DNA of 64,000 bases from an uncultured Pelagibacteraceae bacterium (GTDB taxonomy: Bacteria; Pseudomonadota; Alphaproteobacteria; Pelagibacterales; AG-422-B15), in assembly GCA_902523535.1 (NCBI GenBank), contig CABYZQ010000003.1, positions 83,514-147,513 on the forward strand, written 5' to 3'. The first letter of the stretch is position 1. Every line of letters starts with the position of its first letter. Both the position numbers and the translations under genes were made by a program. The notes below the pieces were generated by a model. The model did not search any database, was not told the origin of the DNA, and worked only from the letters and a program-made list of their open reading frames with translations. Positions 19,644-29,554 of the stretch are shown piece after piece.

Positions 19644-21101
19644 TTACTCATAATTGTTTGAGTGATCTTTGCTAATAAAGTTCCCAAACTTTGTAAACTT
19701 ACTCTCAAAGCTTAGTCTTATATTTCCTGTTGGTCCATGTCTTTGTTTTGATATGAGGAGTTCTGCCTGACCGTGGATTTCATCCATTTTTTGCTGCCAT
19801 TCAATGTAATCTGCGGTACCGAGAGCAGGCTCACTTTTTTCCAAATAGTATTCTTCCCTATAAATAAACATAACTACGTCAGAGTCTTGCTCGATAGAAC
19901 CTGACTCTCTTAGATCTGATAATAAAGGCTTCTTATCTTCCCTTTGTTCAACCTGTCTTGATAATTGTGATAAGGCTATAACAGGGATATTCATTTCTTT
20001 TGCTAGAGCTTTTAGTCCTTGAGTTATTTCAGAGAGTTCGAGAACTCTGGACTCATTTCTAGATACCTTGCTGGGTCTTAATAGCTGCAAATAATCTATA
20101 ACAATTGCACCTAGTCCATGCTTACGTTTTAGTCTTCTTGCCCTAGAAGCAAGCGTTCCAATATTAATTGCGGGTGTATCATCAATGAATAAAGGTATCT
20201 CCAATATCTTTTTTGATACTGATACTAAATTATCTAAATCATTTTCCGATAAATCACCTTTTCTCATATCATTAGAACTTATTCTCGCCTCTTCAGATAA
20301 AATTCTTCTGGCTAGTTGTTCTGATGACATCTCAAGTGAAAAGAACAAAACACTTGAATCCATATCTTTATTATTATGAGCCTCTTTTGCAATATTAAAT
20401 GCCATATTTGTAGCTAATGCTGTTTTTCCCATAGACGGTCTTCCAGCAATTATAATTAAATCGGAAGAATGAAATCCTCCTAATTTAGCATCAAGATCTC
20501 GAAATCCAGAAGATAAGCCAATTACGCTCGTATCTTTCTTAAATGCTTTAGTGGTAAGCTCTATAGCCTCTTCAACTGAACTTCTAAATGATTGAACCTT
20601 ATTTCTTGTAGTTCCTTTTTCTGATATTTGATAAAGATCTTTTTCTGCATCTTCTATAAGATCTCCAGGCTTAACGTCCATATCACTTTCAATTGCATCA
20701 TGCTGAACCTTGCCTCCAAGCTCATAAAGACCTCTTCTTACAGCCATATCATAGATTATTTGAGCATAGCTCTTTGCGTACTCCAATGAAACGGCTGAAT
20801 TCGCCAGTCTAAAAAGGTAATTTGATCCACCTATTTCTTCAAGATTTTTTTCAATTTCAAAATAACTCTGTAAAGTAATTGGTGATGCAATTTGCCCTTT
20901 AGAAACCATTTTATTCATTGCTTCAAATATAATTCTATGAACCGGTTCATAGAAATGTTCAGAATTTGCTATTTCAGTTATATCAAAGAATATTTCATTA
21001 TTAATTAAAATAGCCCCAAGTAATCCTTGTTCAGCTTCCAAATTGTGAGGAAGCTGTTTTGTAGAAATATTATTGGATTGAATTTGAAATGTAGTGGACA
21101 T
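19644..21101 (-). CDS. dnaB: Replicative DNA helicase
   Basis: LPHNLEAEQGLLGAIL, AGRPSMGKTALA Walker A, IVIDYLQLL, LSDLRESGSIEQDSDVVMFIYREEYY. Confidence 0.97.
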   Translation of the reverse strand: MSTTFQIQSNNISTKQLPHNLEAEQGLLGAILINNEIFFDITEIANSEHFYEPVHRIIFEAMNKMVSKGQIASPITLQSYFEIEKNLEEIGGSNYLFRLANSAVSLEYAKSYAQIIYDMAVRRGLYELGGKVQHDAIESDMDVKPGDLIEDAEKDLYQISEKGTTRNKVQSFRSSVEEAIELTTKAFKKDTSVIGLSSGFRDLDAKLGGFHSSDLIIIAGRPSMGKTALATNMAFNIAKEAHNNKDMDSSVLFFSLEMSSEQLARRILSEEARISSNDMRKGDLSENDLDNLVSVSKKILEIPLFIDDTPAINIGTLASRARRLKRKHGLGAIVIDYLQLLRPSKVSRNESRVLELSEITQGLKALAKEMNIPVIALSQLSRQVEQREDKKPLLSDLRESGSIEQDSDVVMFIYREEYYLEKSEPALGTADYIEWQQKMDEIHGQAELLISKQRHGPTGNIRLSFESKFTKFGNFISKDHSNNYE

Positions 21102-21246
21102 TGAGTCAATTAATATTAATTACTAAAAATTGTCAGTATATTAATAATAAAAGATACTAACAGAATTAAAATATTGTTAATATTTTTGGACTTTATATAA
21201 AGAATTATATTTATCTTTTAAATATTTGAAAAATGGTAAAGAATTA

Positions 21247-21696
21247 TTACTGAGTTTTTTTTGCTATTTCAAGGTGAACATTAGCCTTGATATCCTCATA
21301 CAAACTTATTTGTATTTCAGTTTCACCCAATTCTTTTATTGGATCAAGAATTACTGCGTCAGGTAAAATCTTTATTTTATGTAGAGCAAATATACTTTCA
21401 CTTACAGATTTTTGACTAACCGTACCATAAAGACTGCCATCGTCGTTTGCTTCCATTTCCATTAAAATTTTCTTTCCATCTAGTTTTTCTTTAATTTCAT
21501 TTGCCTCGATCATTTTTTTTTGATTATTAGCATTTATTTGTGTGATACGATTTTCTAAATCAGCTTTATTTTTTTTATTGGCAATAATTGCTTTTTTCTC
21601 AGGTATTAAGAAATTTTTTGCAAAGCCATCTTTAACAGTGACTATCTCACCCGCTTTTCCTAATTTACTTAGTGATTCTAAGAGAATAATATCCAT
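21247..21696 (-). CDS. rplI: Ribosomal protein bL9
   Basis: [37 protein letters not shown]. Confidence 0.96.
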   Translation of the reverse strand: MDIILLESLSKLGKAGEIVTVKDGFAKNFLIPEKKAIIANKKNKADLENRITQINANNQKKMIEANEIKEKLDGKKILMEMEANDDGSLYGTVSQKSVSESIFALHKIKILPDAVILDPIKELGETEIQISLYEDIKANVHLEIAKKTQ

Positions 21697-21890
21697 TACC
21701 TACCTGTATATGGCAATAATGCTAGATATCTTGCCCTTTTAATTGCATTTGAAAGATCTTTTTGTTTCTTAATTGAAATATAACTAATCCTTCTAGGAGT
21801 AATTTTACCCTTTTCAGAAATAAATTTTCTAAGAGAGGAAATATCTTTATAGTCAAAAGTAGAAGAATTGTTTTTTGTATTTCTTTCCAT
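21696..21890 (-). CDS. rpsR: Ribosomal protein bS18
   Basis: [42 protein letters not shown]. Confidence 0.95.
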   Translation of the reverse strand: MERNTKNNSSTFDYKDISSLRKFISEKGKITPRRISYISIKKQKDLSNAIKRARYLALLPYTGR

Positions 21891-21896
21891 AAATAT

Positions 21897-22223
21897 CTAT
21901 TCTTTTTCCTTGATCATTAATGTAGGCGTTTCACCAAATGATTTAACTTTTATTGATAAGTATCTGATTATATTTTCGTTTAAATTTAATTTTGAGTTCA
22001 TTAATTCCATATTTTCTTGAGGCATCTCAATGTTCATAAATTCATAAAATGCTTTTTTATTGTTTTTTATAGGATAAGCAAGATTTCTCATGCCCCAGCT
22101 TTCTTGATAAACGATATTGCCACTTAATTCAGATAGCATGTCTGTATGATTTTTTAGCTCACTAGAAAGTTCGTTTGAACTTAAACTTTGTTTAAGTATT
22201 AGCACATGTTCAAAAAGAGCCAT
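21897..22223 (-). CDS. rpsF: Ribosomal protein bS6
   Basis: MALFEHVLILKQSLS..., WGMRNLAYPIKNNKKAFYEFMNIE. Confidence 0.95.
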   Translation of the reverse strand: MALFEHVLILKQSLSSNELSSELKNHTDMLSELSGNIVYQESWGMRNLAYPIKNNKKAFYEFMNIEMPQENMELMNSKLNLNENIIRYLSIKVKSFGETPTLMIKEKE

Positions 22224-22295
22224 AAATTAGTCATATTTATTATTAAAGTCCGAATAAATATTCTATAATCAACCAATAAGCAAGTATTCTTTTAA

Positions 22296-23228
22296 ATGAA
22301 AACAGCATTAATTTTTCCTGGACAAGGCTCACAAAACATTGGGATGGGGTACGACTTTTATTCTGATTTTCAATCGTCACGGGATATTTATGACCAGTTA
22401 GATAAAATAATGGGAAAAAGTCTTACAAAATTAATATTCAAGGGTGAAGAAAGTGAGCTTGCCATGACACAGAATTCACAGCCATCAATAATGGCAACTA
22501 GTGTCGCTATTTTTGCTGCATTAAAAGAAAGTGGAAAAATAGATGATCATTCTTTTCATTCTGTAGCGGGTCACTCTCTAGGTGAATATTCCGCATTAGT
22601 TGCTAATAAATCACTGAATTTTAAAGATTCTGTTGAATTGCTTAAAATTCGATCTAAAGCCATGCAAGAAAGTATGCCGGTTGGTACTGGTGGAATGGCA
22701 GCAATTATCGGAGGTACTGAAGAAGAGATTACTGATGTCATAAATGATGTAAGCTCAAAAGGAAGAATTTTTATAGCTAATGATAATGCAATTGGCCAGA
22801 TAGTTATTAGCGGTGAAATGAAAGCGATCGATCATATTGTTGCTAATTCAAAAAAACTTGGCTTAAGAAAATCTATCAAGTTATCTGTAAGTGCACCTTT
22901 CCACAGTGAATTTATGATGAACGCTTCAATGATAATGCGAAATGAGATTGATAAGTTTAGTTTTAATACTTTTGCTGTACCACTTTATTCAAATGTGACC
23001 TCTATGCCATGTAACGAATTAGAGATAAAGCAAATTCTAGTAAAGCAAATAGTAAAAAAAGTAAGATGGAGAGAAATAATTATGAATATGATAAATGATG
23101 GAGTGGAAAGATTTATTGAAATAGGGCCTGGAAATGTATTGACAAATTTAGTAAAAAGAATGTCTAAAGAAATAACATCGATATCAATATCAAAAGTAGA
23201 TGATTTTGAGAAACTAGAAAATATTTAA
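22296..23228 (+). CDS. fabD: Malonyl-CoA-ACP transacylase
   Basis: FPGQGSQNIGMG, VAGHSLGEYSALVA. Confidence 0.97.
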   Translation: MKTALIFPGQGSQNIGMGYDFYSDFQSSRDIYDQLDKIMGKSLTKLIFKGEESELAMTQNSQPSIMATSVAIFAALKESGKIDDHSFHSVAGHSLGEYSALVANKSLNFKDSVELLKIRSKAMQESMPVGTGGMAAIIGGTEEEITDVINDVSSKGRIFIANDNAIGQIVISGEMKAIDHIVANSKKLGLRKSIKLSVSAPFHSEFMMNASMIMRNEIDKFSFNTFAVPLYSNVTSMPCNELEIKQILVKQIVKKVRWREIIMNMINDGVERFIEIGPGNVLTNLVKRMSKEITSISISKVDDFEKLENI

Positions 23229-23230
23229 TT

Positions 23231-23950
23231 ATGAAGAATGTTTTAATTACTGGAGCGACTGGTGGAATAGGGTCTTCAATATTAAAATTATTTTATGAGA
23301 ATAGTTATAATATATGTGTAACTGGCACTAATAAGAATAAACTTAATGAAATTGAAGTTAACTATAAAGGAAAAGTTAAATGCATTTCTTGTAATCTTAG
23401 TGACGACTCACAAATAGAGAATCTGGTTAAGGAGTCAGATGAATATTATGGATCCACTGATATACTTATTAATAACGCAGGAATTACCAAAGATAATCTT
23501 TTTTTAAGAATGAAAGAAGAAGAATGGAACGATGTAATAAATATCAATTTAAATTCCAATTTTAAATTAACAAAAAAAATTTTAAAGGGTATGATAAAAA
23601 GTCGCTGGGGAAGAGTCGTCAATATTTCATCAGATGCAGCCAAGATCGGCAATTCGGGTCAAGCAAACTATGTTGCCTCTAAATCTGCAATAGAAGGCCT
23701 TACAAGAACAATCGCAAATGAAGTAGCGTCACGAGGTGTAACAGTTAACTGTGTTTCACCAGGATTTGTTGATACTGAAATTCTTGAAACAATTGATAAA
23801 AAAACATTGCAGAGCATGGTAGAAAAAATCCCCCTTGGAAGAATGGGGAGAATTGATGAAATTGCCTCTGCCGTTTATTTTCTTTCTTTAGAAGAATCAG
23901 CTTATATTACTGGTCAAGTGCTTCATGTGAATGGTGGCTTGACAATGTGA
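23231..23950 (+). CDS. fabG: 3-oxoacyl-ACP reductase
   Basis: ITGATGGIGSSI, NNAGITKDNLFLRM, YVASKSAIEGLTRTIANEVASRGVTVNCVSPGFVDT. Confidence 0.96.
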   Translation: MKNVLITGATGGIGSSILKLFYENSYNICVTGTNKNKLNEIEVNYKGKVKCISCNLSDDSQIENLVKESDEYYGSTDILINNAGITKDNLFLRMKEEEWNDVININLNSNFKLTKKILKGMIKSRWGRVVNISSDAAKIGNSGQANYVASKSAIEGLTRTIANEVASRGVTVNCVSPGFVDTEILETIDKKTLQSMVEKIPLGRMGRIDEIASAVYFLSLEESAYITGQVLHVNGGLTM

Positions 23951-23995
23951 TGCATATCGTAATAAAAAGTTAACTATATTAAAACAGGAGTTTTT

Positions 23996-24229
23996 ATGAG
24001 TGAAGTTGCCGAAAAAGTGAAAAAAATTATTGCAGAACATCTTGGCATAGATGATATGAGTAAGGTCACTGAAGATGCTAAATTTATTGATGATTTAGGA
24101 GCGGATAGTTTGGATACAGTTGAGCTCGTCATGGCTTTTGAAGAAGCTTTTGATGTTGAGATCCCTGACGAAAAAGCTGAAACTATATTAACTGTCGGAG
24201 ATGCGATCTCTCACTTAGAAACTGACTAA
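23996..24229 (+). CDS. acpP: Acyl carrier protein
   Basis: [28 protein letters not shown]. Confidence 0.98.
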   Translation: MSEVAEKVKKIIAEHLGIDDMSKVTEDAKFIDDLGADSLDTVELVMAFEEAFDVEIPDEKAETILTVGDAISHLETD

Positions 24230-24242
24230 ATTAAGCAATTAA

Positions 24243-25505
24243 ATGAATAGAGTTGTAGTTACCGGAATGGGGTTAGTTACCCCATTTGGATGCGGTGGTG
24301 AGCATAATTGGAATATACTGATTTCTGGTAATTCTAGTGCAAAAAAAATCACCAAGTTTGATGTTAAGGACTATAAATGCCAAGTAGCTTGTGAAGTTCC
24401 TCATGGAAATGGTGATAATGGAACATTCAATGCTGAAGAATGGATTGAAAAAAAAGAATTAAAAAAAATTGATGATTTTATTAAATATGCTTTGGCAGCA
24501 AGTGAAGAGGCCTTTCAAGTTAGCAATTTAAATAAAATTAATGACCCTGAGTCCTTCAGAGCTGGTTGCATAATAGGCTCTGGTATGGGGGGATTGCCTG
24601 GAATAGAGCAAACTTCCATAGACTTTGAAAATGGGAAAAAAATAAGTCCTTTTTTCATTACTGGTAGAATCATTAATATGCCCGCTGGATATTTATCTAT
24701 TAAGTATAATCTTAAAGGGCCAAATTACTCTACTGTATCAGCTTGCGCTTCATCTGCTCACGCCATTGGAGAGGCTTATAGATTAATCCAACATGGACAA
24801 GCAGATATCATGATGACTGGCGGATCAGAGGCCACCATTAGTCCTATAGGAATTGGAGGGTTTACATCGTGTAAAGCCTTAAGTACAAAATTTAACCATA
24901 GTCCATCGGAGTCGTCCAGGCCATTTGATGAACAAAGAGATGGATTTGTTATGGGAGAAGGCGCAGCAACTCTAATACTTGAGGAGCTTAATCATGCGCT
25001 TGATCGTAATGCAAAAATATTGTGTGAAATTAAAGGTTATGGAATGTCATCAGATGCATTTCATTATACATTGCCCGATAGTTCAGGAGATGGAGCTTAT
25101 AGGGCAATGGCAAATTCAATACAAGATGCCAACCTTATTTTCGATGAAATAGATTACATAAATGCTCATGGAACATCTACACCCGCAGGAGATAAAGCTG
25201 AGTCAATAGCAATAGACAGATTATTCGCTGAAAGTGAAAAAAAAGTTTATGTATCATCAACTAAATCTCAAATAGGACATCTATTAGGAGCAGCTGGTGC
25301 TGTAGAAGCAGTATATTCGATTATGAGTTTAAATAATGGAATAATTCCAATTAATTTAAACTTAAAAAATGAACTAGAGACAAAAAAAATTGATTTTATT
25401 AAAGATCAACCTCGTAAAGTTAGTCTTTCTAATGTCATGTCAAATTCCTTTGGTTTTGGAGGAACAAATGTTTCATTAGTATTTTCTAAGTATAGCGACA
25501 ACTGA
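24243..25505 (+). CDS. fabF: Beta-ketoacyl-ACP synthase II
   Basis: RVVVTGMGLVTPFGCG, VSACASSAHAIGEAYRLI, INAHGTSTPAGD, KSQIGHLLGAAGAVE. Confidence 0.97.
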   Translation: MNRVVVTGMGLVTPFGCGGEHNWNILISGNSSAKKITKFDVKDYKCQVACEVPHGNGDNGTFNAEEWIEKKELKKIDDFIKYALAASEEAFQVSNLNKINDPESFRAGCIIGSGMGGLPGIEQTSIDFENGKKISPFFITGRIINMPAGYLSIKYNLKGPNYSTVSACASSAHAIGEAYRLIQHGQADIMMTGGSEATISPIGIGGFTSCKALSTKFNHSPSESSRPFDEQRDGFVMGEGAATLILEELNHALDRNAKILCEIKGYGMSSDAFHYTLPDSSGDGAYRAMANSIQDANLIFDEIDYINAHGTSTPAGDKAESIAIDRLFAESEKKVYVSSTKSQIGHLLGAAGAVEAVYSIMSLNNGIIPINLNLKNELETKKIDFIKDQPRKVSLSNVMSNSFGFGGTNVSLVFSKYSDN

Positions 25506-25509
25506 CTTC

Positions 25510-26097
25510 ATGACTAAAAAGTTAATTATTATTATATCTTCTCCTTCAGGAGCAGGGAAGTCTTCAATATGCAAAAGATTACTTAAAGATGATACCAACT
25601 TAACTATATCGATTTCTGACACAACAAGACCGCCAAGAGATAATGAAGAAGATGGAAAAGACTACAATTTTATCAGTCAAGAAAAGTTTAAAATTAGAAT
25701 AGCAAATGATGAATATCTTGAATATGCAAATGTATTTGGAAATTATTATGGCTCCCTTGATAAGAATGTAAGTGATGCAATTAATAATGGTTTTGATATT
25801 TTATTTGATATTGATTGGCAAGGTTCGTTGCAACTTAAAAAGTCAAAAAAATATTCAAATATATTAACTATGTTCATAATACCCCCTTCAAAAGAAGTAA
25901 TTTTTGAAAGGCTTAAACTTAGAGCATTAAAATCTGGAGATAGTGAAGAGGCTATCAAGGAAAGATTAAATCAGTATGAAACTGAAATGAGTCACCAAGA
26001 CGAATATGAGTACATTATAGAAAATAACGATTTTGAAAGATGTATTCAATTAATAAAAAATATAATAGAAGAAGCTCGAAAAAAATTAAATAGCTGA
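25510..26097 (+). CDS. gmk: Guanylate kinase
   Basis: SSPSGAGKSSICKRLL, DTTRPPRDNEEDGKDYNFIS. Confidence 0.96.
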   Translation: MTKKLIIIISSPSGAGKSSICKRLLKDDTNLTISISDTTRPPRDNEEDGKDYNFISQEKFKIRIANDEYLEYANVFGNYYGSLDKNVSDAINNGFDILFDIDWQGSLQLKKSKKYSNILTMFIIPPSKEVIFERLKLRALKSGDSEEAIKERLNQYETEMSHQDEYEYIIENNDFERCIQLIKNIIEEARKKLNS

Positions 26098-26877
26098 TGC
26101 TAATTTACAGTAATCCTCTACTGATAAGTTTTCAGCCCTTAAATTGCCATCAATCTTAAGTATCCTTAGTAGGTTGTCATAATCTTTTAAGGTAGTTTTG
26201 ATTTTTTTTCTTCTATGCTCAAATGATTTTTTTAACAATGATTGAAGATTCAAGATATTAATATTCTTATTTTTTAAAATTGGTGTAAATTCAAGAACTG
26301 TTCCGTCAACCTTCGGTTTTGGAAAAAAAATATCTGAGGGGGCATTTAAGACCTTCTTTACTTTGCATCGAGCTTGGGCAATTACAGATATCCTGCTATA
26401 GGACTTTTGATTAGGCATTGAAACGATTCGATCCGCAACTTCTTTCTGAAACATAAGAATCATTTTTAGATAATAAGGTGGCCACTGATCACCAGTAATC
26501 CATTTAATTAACAATTGAGTTGAAATATTGAATGGTAAGTTTCCAATAACTAATGATTTGCTTTTTTTATTTGCATTCTCATAATCATAGCTTAAGGCGT
26601 CACAATTAATGGTAATTATTTTATTATTATTCTTAAATTCACTATTCAGATCCTTATAAAATCTAATATCTTTTTCAATTAAAAAAAGTTTTTTGAATTT
26701 TTTTTTTACTAAGTGTTGTGTAAGCGCTCCCATTCCAGGACCAATTTCAAAAATATTAGTTTCGTAATCACTTGAGATCAAAGAGCTTAATTTTAAAGTA
26801 AAATTATGATCTTTGATAAAATTTTGCCCCAGGGACTTTTTAGGCCTATTTTTATTTGTATTCAATTGTTGCTTCAT
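26086..26877 (-). CDS. ksgA: 16S rRNA (adenine1518/1519-N6)-dimethyltransferase
   Basis: KKSLGQNFIKDHN, FEIGPGMGALTQHLV, VIGNLPFNISTQLLIKW. Confidence 0.96.
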   Translation of the reverse strand: MKQQLNTNKNRPKKSLGQNFIKDHNFTLKLSSLISSDYETNIFEIGPGMGALTQHLVKKKFKKLFLIEKDIRFYKDLNSEFKNNNKIITINCDALSYDYENANKKSKSLVIGNLPFNISTQLLIKWITGDQWPPYYLKMILMFQKEVADRIVSMPNQKSYSRISVIAQARCKVKKVLNAPSDIFFPKPKVDGTVLEFTPILKNKNINILNLQSLLKKSFEHRRKKIKTTLKDYDNLLRILKIDGNLRAENLSVEDYCKLASAI

Positions 26878-27463
26878 TAAATAAATCTCTTATCATTTTA
26901 CTACTTTTCAGGTCTAACTGTTTTTGAATGATAATATTTTTGGCTATATCGGTGGTTAGTTCTGGGTTCTTTAATATAATTTCCTCAATTTCTATTTCAC
27001 TCGCTGAAGCTAGTCGGTAATAGATTCCAGAAACCAATTTCTGCCAAGATATTTCATATATTAAATAATTTTTAAACTCACTATATTTGATGTTATTAGT
27101 TGTAAAAAGACCTTTAAGATCTTCTTTGCTTAATGAGTTATTTTCATAAAATGCTTTTTCTTGCAGTAAATATTCATTTTCATCAATAGATATGCTATAT
27201 TCTTCTAACTTTTCAATTTTAAGTATTTCTTTTATTAGCTCGTCTACGGCTATGTTAGCTAACTGATTATTATTTTCAGGCGTAATATCAATACCATTTA
27301 AAAGTGCTCTCATTTTCATTCTCTGCACAATATCATAAGAGGTAATTAATTTGTCATTCACTAAAACGGCTATTCTGTGATCATTAACAGTGAATGCTCC
27401 TGCCTTAAAACTTATAGATGCAATTACAAATACGAGAGAAAAAATTTTAAATATATTGTTCAT
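26852..27463 (-). CDS. SurA N-terminal-domain-like periplasmic chaperone, no PPIase domain
   Basis: Signal peptide, then HRIAVLVNDKLITSYDIVQRMKMRALL...LANIAVDELIKEILKIEKLEEYSISID (SurA_N-like); only 203 aa; located between lptD and ksgA as expected for surA. Confidence 0.75.
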   Translation of the reverse strand: MNNIFKIFSLVFVIASISFKAGAFTVNDHRIAVLVNDKLITSYDIVQRMKMRALLNGIDITPENNNQLANIAVDELIKEILKIEKLEEYSISIDENEYLLQEKAFYENNSLSKEDLKGLFTTNNIKYSEFKNYLIYEISWQKLVSGIYYRLASASEIEIEEIILKNPELTTDIAKNIIIQKQLDLKSSKMIRDLFNEATIEYK

Positions 27464-27469
27464 TGAAAT

Positions 27470-29554
27470 TTAAATTTGTGGTCCAAAGACTTTATTTTTC
27501 CCATAATTATTTGTAGATCCAAATGGCTTAAGTACTACTGTGAAGCTAAAACCATCGCTTTCTTCTACATCTCTGTCTTTTGTTAAATCTTTATAATAAT
27601 TAAAGTCAATTCCTAGGCAATCATTTTCATATAATATGCCGTATTGGTAGCCTATATTTTTGTTCGTATCTAAATTTTTAGAGCCAGTAAACTTTATAAA
27701 GAGATTCCTATTAAAATTATATTTTCCCCCTAAAGCAATTTGTTCTGATGGATTATCATATTTACCAGATGTATAATCATAATTAATTGCAAAAATAAGA
27801 TCTCCAAACATGTTAAAAGAGTTAGTGCTTAATGATTTTGTCTTTAAGTCATCTCTATCAATAACAAGGGAACTATATAAATAATTATTAGAATTTAGAA
27901 TTATATTCGAATCAAAAAAATAATCAGATATTTCTTTATCTGTATTAATGTTATCTTTATTAAAACGATAACTCTGTCCAATAATTGTCATTACATTAAT
28001 ACCGTTTGTAGAATTTATAAACCATTCTAAACCATAATTAATTCTTGGACCACTTTCCCATTCTGTTATAGATGTTGCCCTGTTAGATGAAAACAGATTG
28101 CTATTTGTCACTGCTTTTGAAGGTGTATAATTATTAAAAGGCGCAATAATTGGCATAACTAATGGCGTAAGTGTTTGATTAGTCAATGAGGATGTTTTCA
28201 TTAAGGGAAATGATATTTTTGAGCTCACTTGTGGGTATAATCGTAAATTATTGGAATTTTTTTTTGATTTTTCATCAATCGAAATTGAAGTAATTCTTAG
28301 ATTAGCTTCATTTTTAGTCATAAATCCAGAATTTCTATGAATACTTTGATTGCTCCAGTCAAGCTGAGAGGAAGCAATTGTTTCATAAGTTTCATTTAAA
28401 TTCTTTCTAAAAGAGAAAGTATTATTTAGAGATATATTTCCCTCATATAAATTATTTTCAATGTCATTAATATTGTACACTAAACTAGGGTACAAATACT
28501 CCCATTGTCTGTCTTGAGCAGTCAAATGTTTATACCCAATTGATTCAGCTGAAAAAAAGATTTTATCTGTTTCTCTTTCAAAATCAAATCCTGACTTCAG
28601 AACAGTAAGTTTATTAATTTTATTCTTACGCATGTAAGTATCGTTATTACTTGTTTTCATATAAGCATTAAGAGTTCCATAAGGATTGAAAATTTCACTA
28701 TCAAAAAATAAATGATTGCTTGTTCCACTATCATCATCGTTATCATCAATGCTTGCATTTAAATCCAGTTTTAGTGTTTTATTTAGATGTCTGTAGTTTA
28801 GATTATAAAAATTATTTTTTTTGGTTTGTATATTAGGGGTAAAAGTAAGATCTTTATTGCTTTTCAAATTTATAAAAATTGGGATTGAAAAGGTATCACC
28901 CAATTGTTTGTCAGTCTGAATTGTTGGCATCAAAAAACCCGACCTCTTTTCAACTGATGGGTCTGGATGAGAAAAGTAGGGTAAATAAAAAACTGGGACA
29001 TTGAATAATTGAATTTGAGCATGATCATAATGAATAGTTTTTGTTTTATTATTATGAAAAATTTTCTTTGATTTAAGTTTCCAGCCTGGACAGTTTTTAA
29101 TTAAATAATTATTTTCTGCGCATGGCGTGTATTCAGTATTTTCAATAATACTAATTTCATTTTCCTTTTTATAACTTTCTCCAACAATCCTAGAGCCGTC
29201 GTGAAGCCTTACTTTTATACTTTTTCCAGTAGCTTTATTTAGATTTTCACTTGAAGATAGCTCATCTAAAAAAAATGTATTCTCTGACTCGTCATTTATA
29301 ATAACTTTACCAAAAGCATTTAAACTTTTGTTTTTTCTGTTATAGATTATTTTATCTGACTTTATTTTTATTTCATTCTCATTAATTGCAATTGCATCAC
29401 CAGTAGCAATAATTCTCTGATCTAATTCATCAACATTAATTTCATCAGCGTAAATTTTTATTGTTTGTTCTGCTATTACACTACTGTAAGAACAAAAAAA
29501 CAACATAATGAATCCAGCAATACATTGCATATTTATTTTAAGAGATGAAATCAT
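27470..29554 (-). CDS. lptD: LPS assembly outer membrane protein LptD
   Basis: N-terminal OstA-like jellyroll (IKIYADEINVDELDQRIIATGDAIAINE), VPVFYLPYFSHPDPSVEKRSGFLMP, C-terminal beta-barrel. Confidence 0.92.
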   Translation of the reverse strand: MISSLKINMQCIAGFIMLFFCSYSSVIAEQTIKIYADEINVDELDQRIIATGDAIAINENEIKIKSDKIIYNRKNKSLNAFGKVIINDESENTFFLDELSSSENLNKATGKSIKVRLHDGSRIVGESYKKENEISIIENTEYTPCAENNYLIKNCPGWKLKSKKIFHNNKTKTIHYDHAQIQLFNVPVFYLPYFSHPDPSVEKRSGFLMPTIQTDKQLGDTFSIPIFINLKSNKDLTFTPNIQTKKNNFYNLNYRHLNKTLKLDLNASIDDNDDDSGTSNHLFFDSEIFNPYGTLNAYMKTSNNDTYMRKNKINKLTVLKSGFDFERETDKIFFSAESIGYKHLTAQDRQWEYLYPSLVYNINDIENNLYEGNISLNNTFSFRKNLNETYETIASSQLDWSNQSIHRNSGFMTKNEANLRITSISIDEKSKKNSNNLRLYPQVSSKISFPLMKTSSLTNQTLTPLVMPIIAPFNNYTPSKAVTNSNLFSSNRATSITEWESGPRINYGLEWFINSTNGINVMTIIGQSYRFNKDNINTDKEISDYFFDSNIILNSNNYLYSSLVIDRDDLKTKSLSTNSFNMFGDLIFAINYDYTSGKYDNPSEQIALGGKYNFNRNLFIKFTGSKNLDTNKNIGYQYGILYENDCLGIDFNYYKDLTKDRDVEESDGFSFTVVLKPFGSTNNYGKNKVFGPQI

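Noticed and set aside
21108-21186. AT-only palindromes AATTAATATTAATT and AAAATATT-GTT-AATATTTT between rplI and dnaB
   Set aside because: Perfect, but made of A/T in a very AT-rich intergenic region, so chance occurrence is plausible; no T-run in the transcribed orientation for a terminator.
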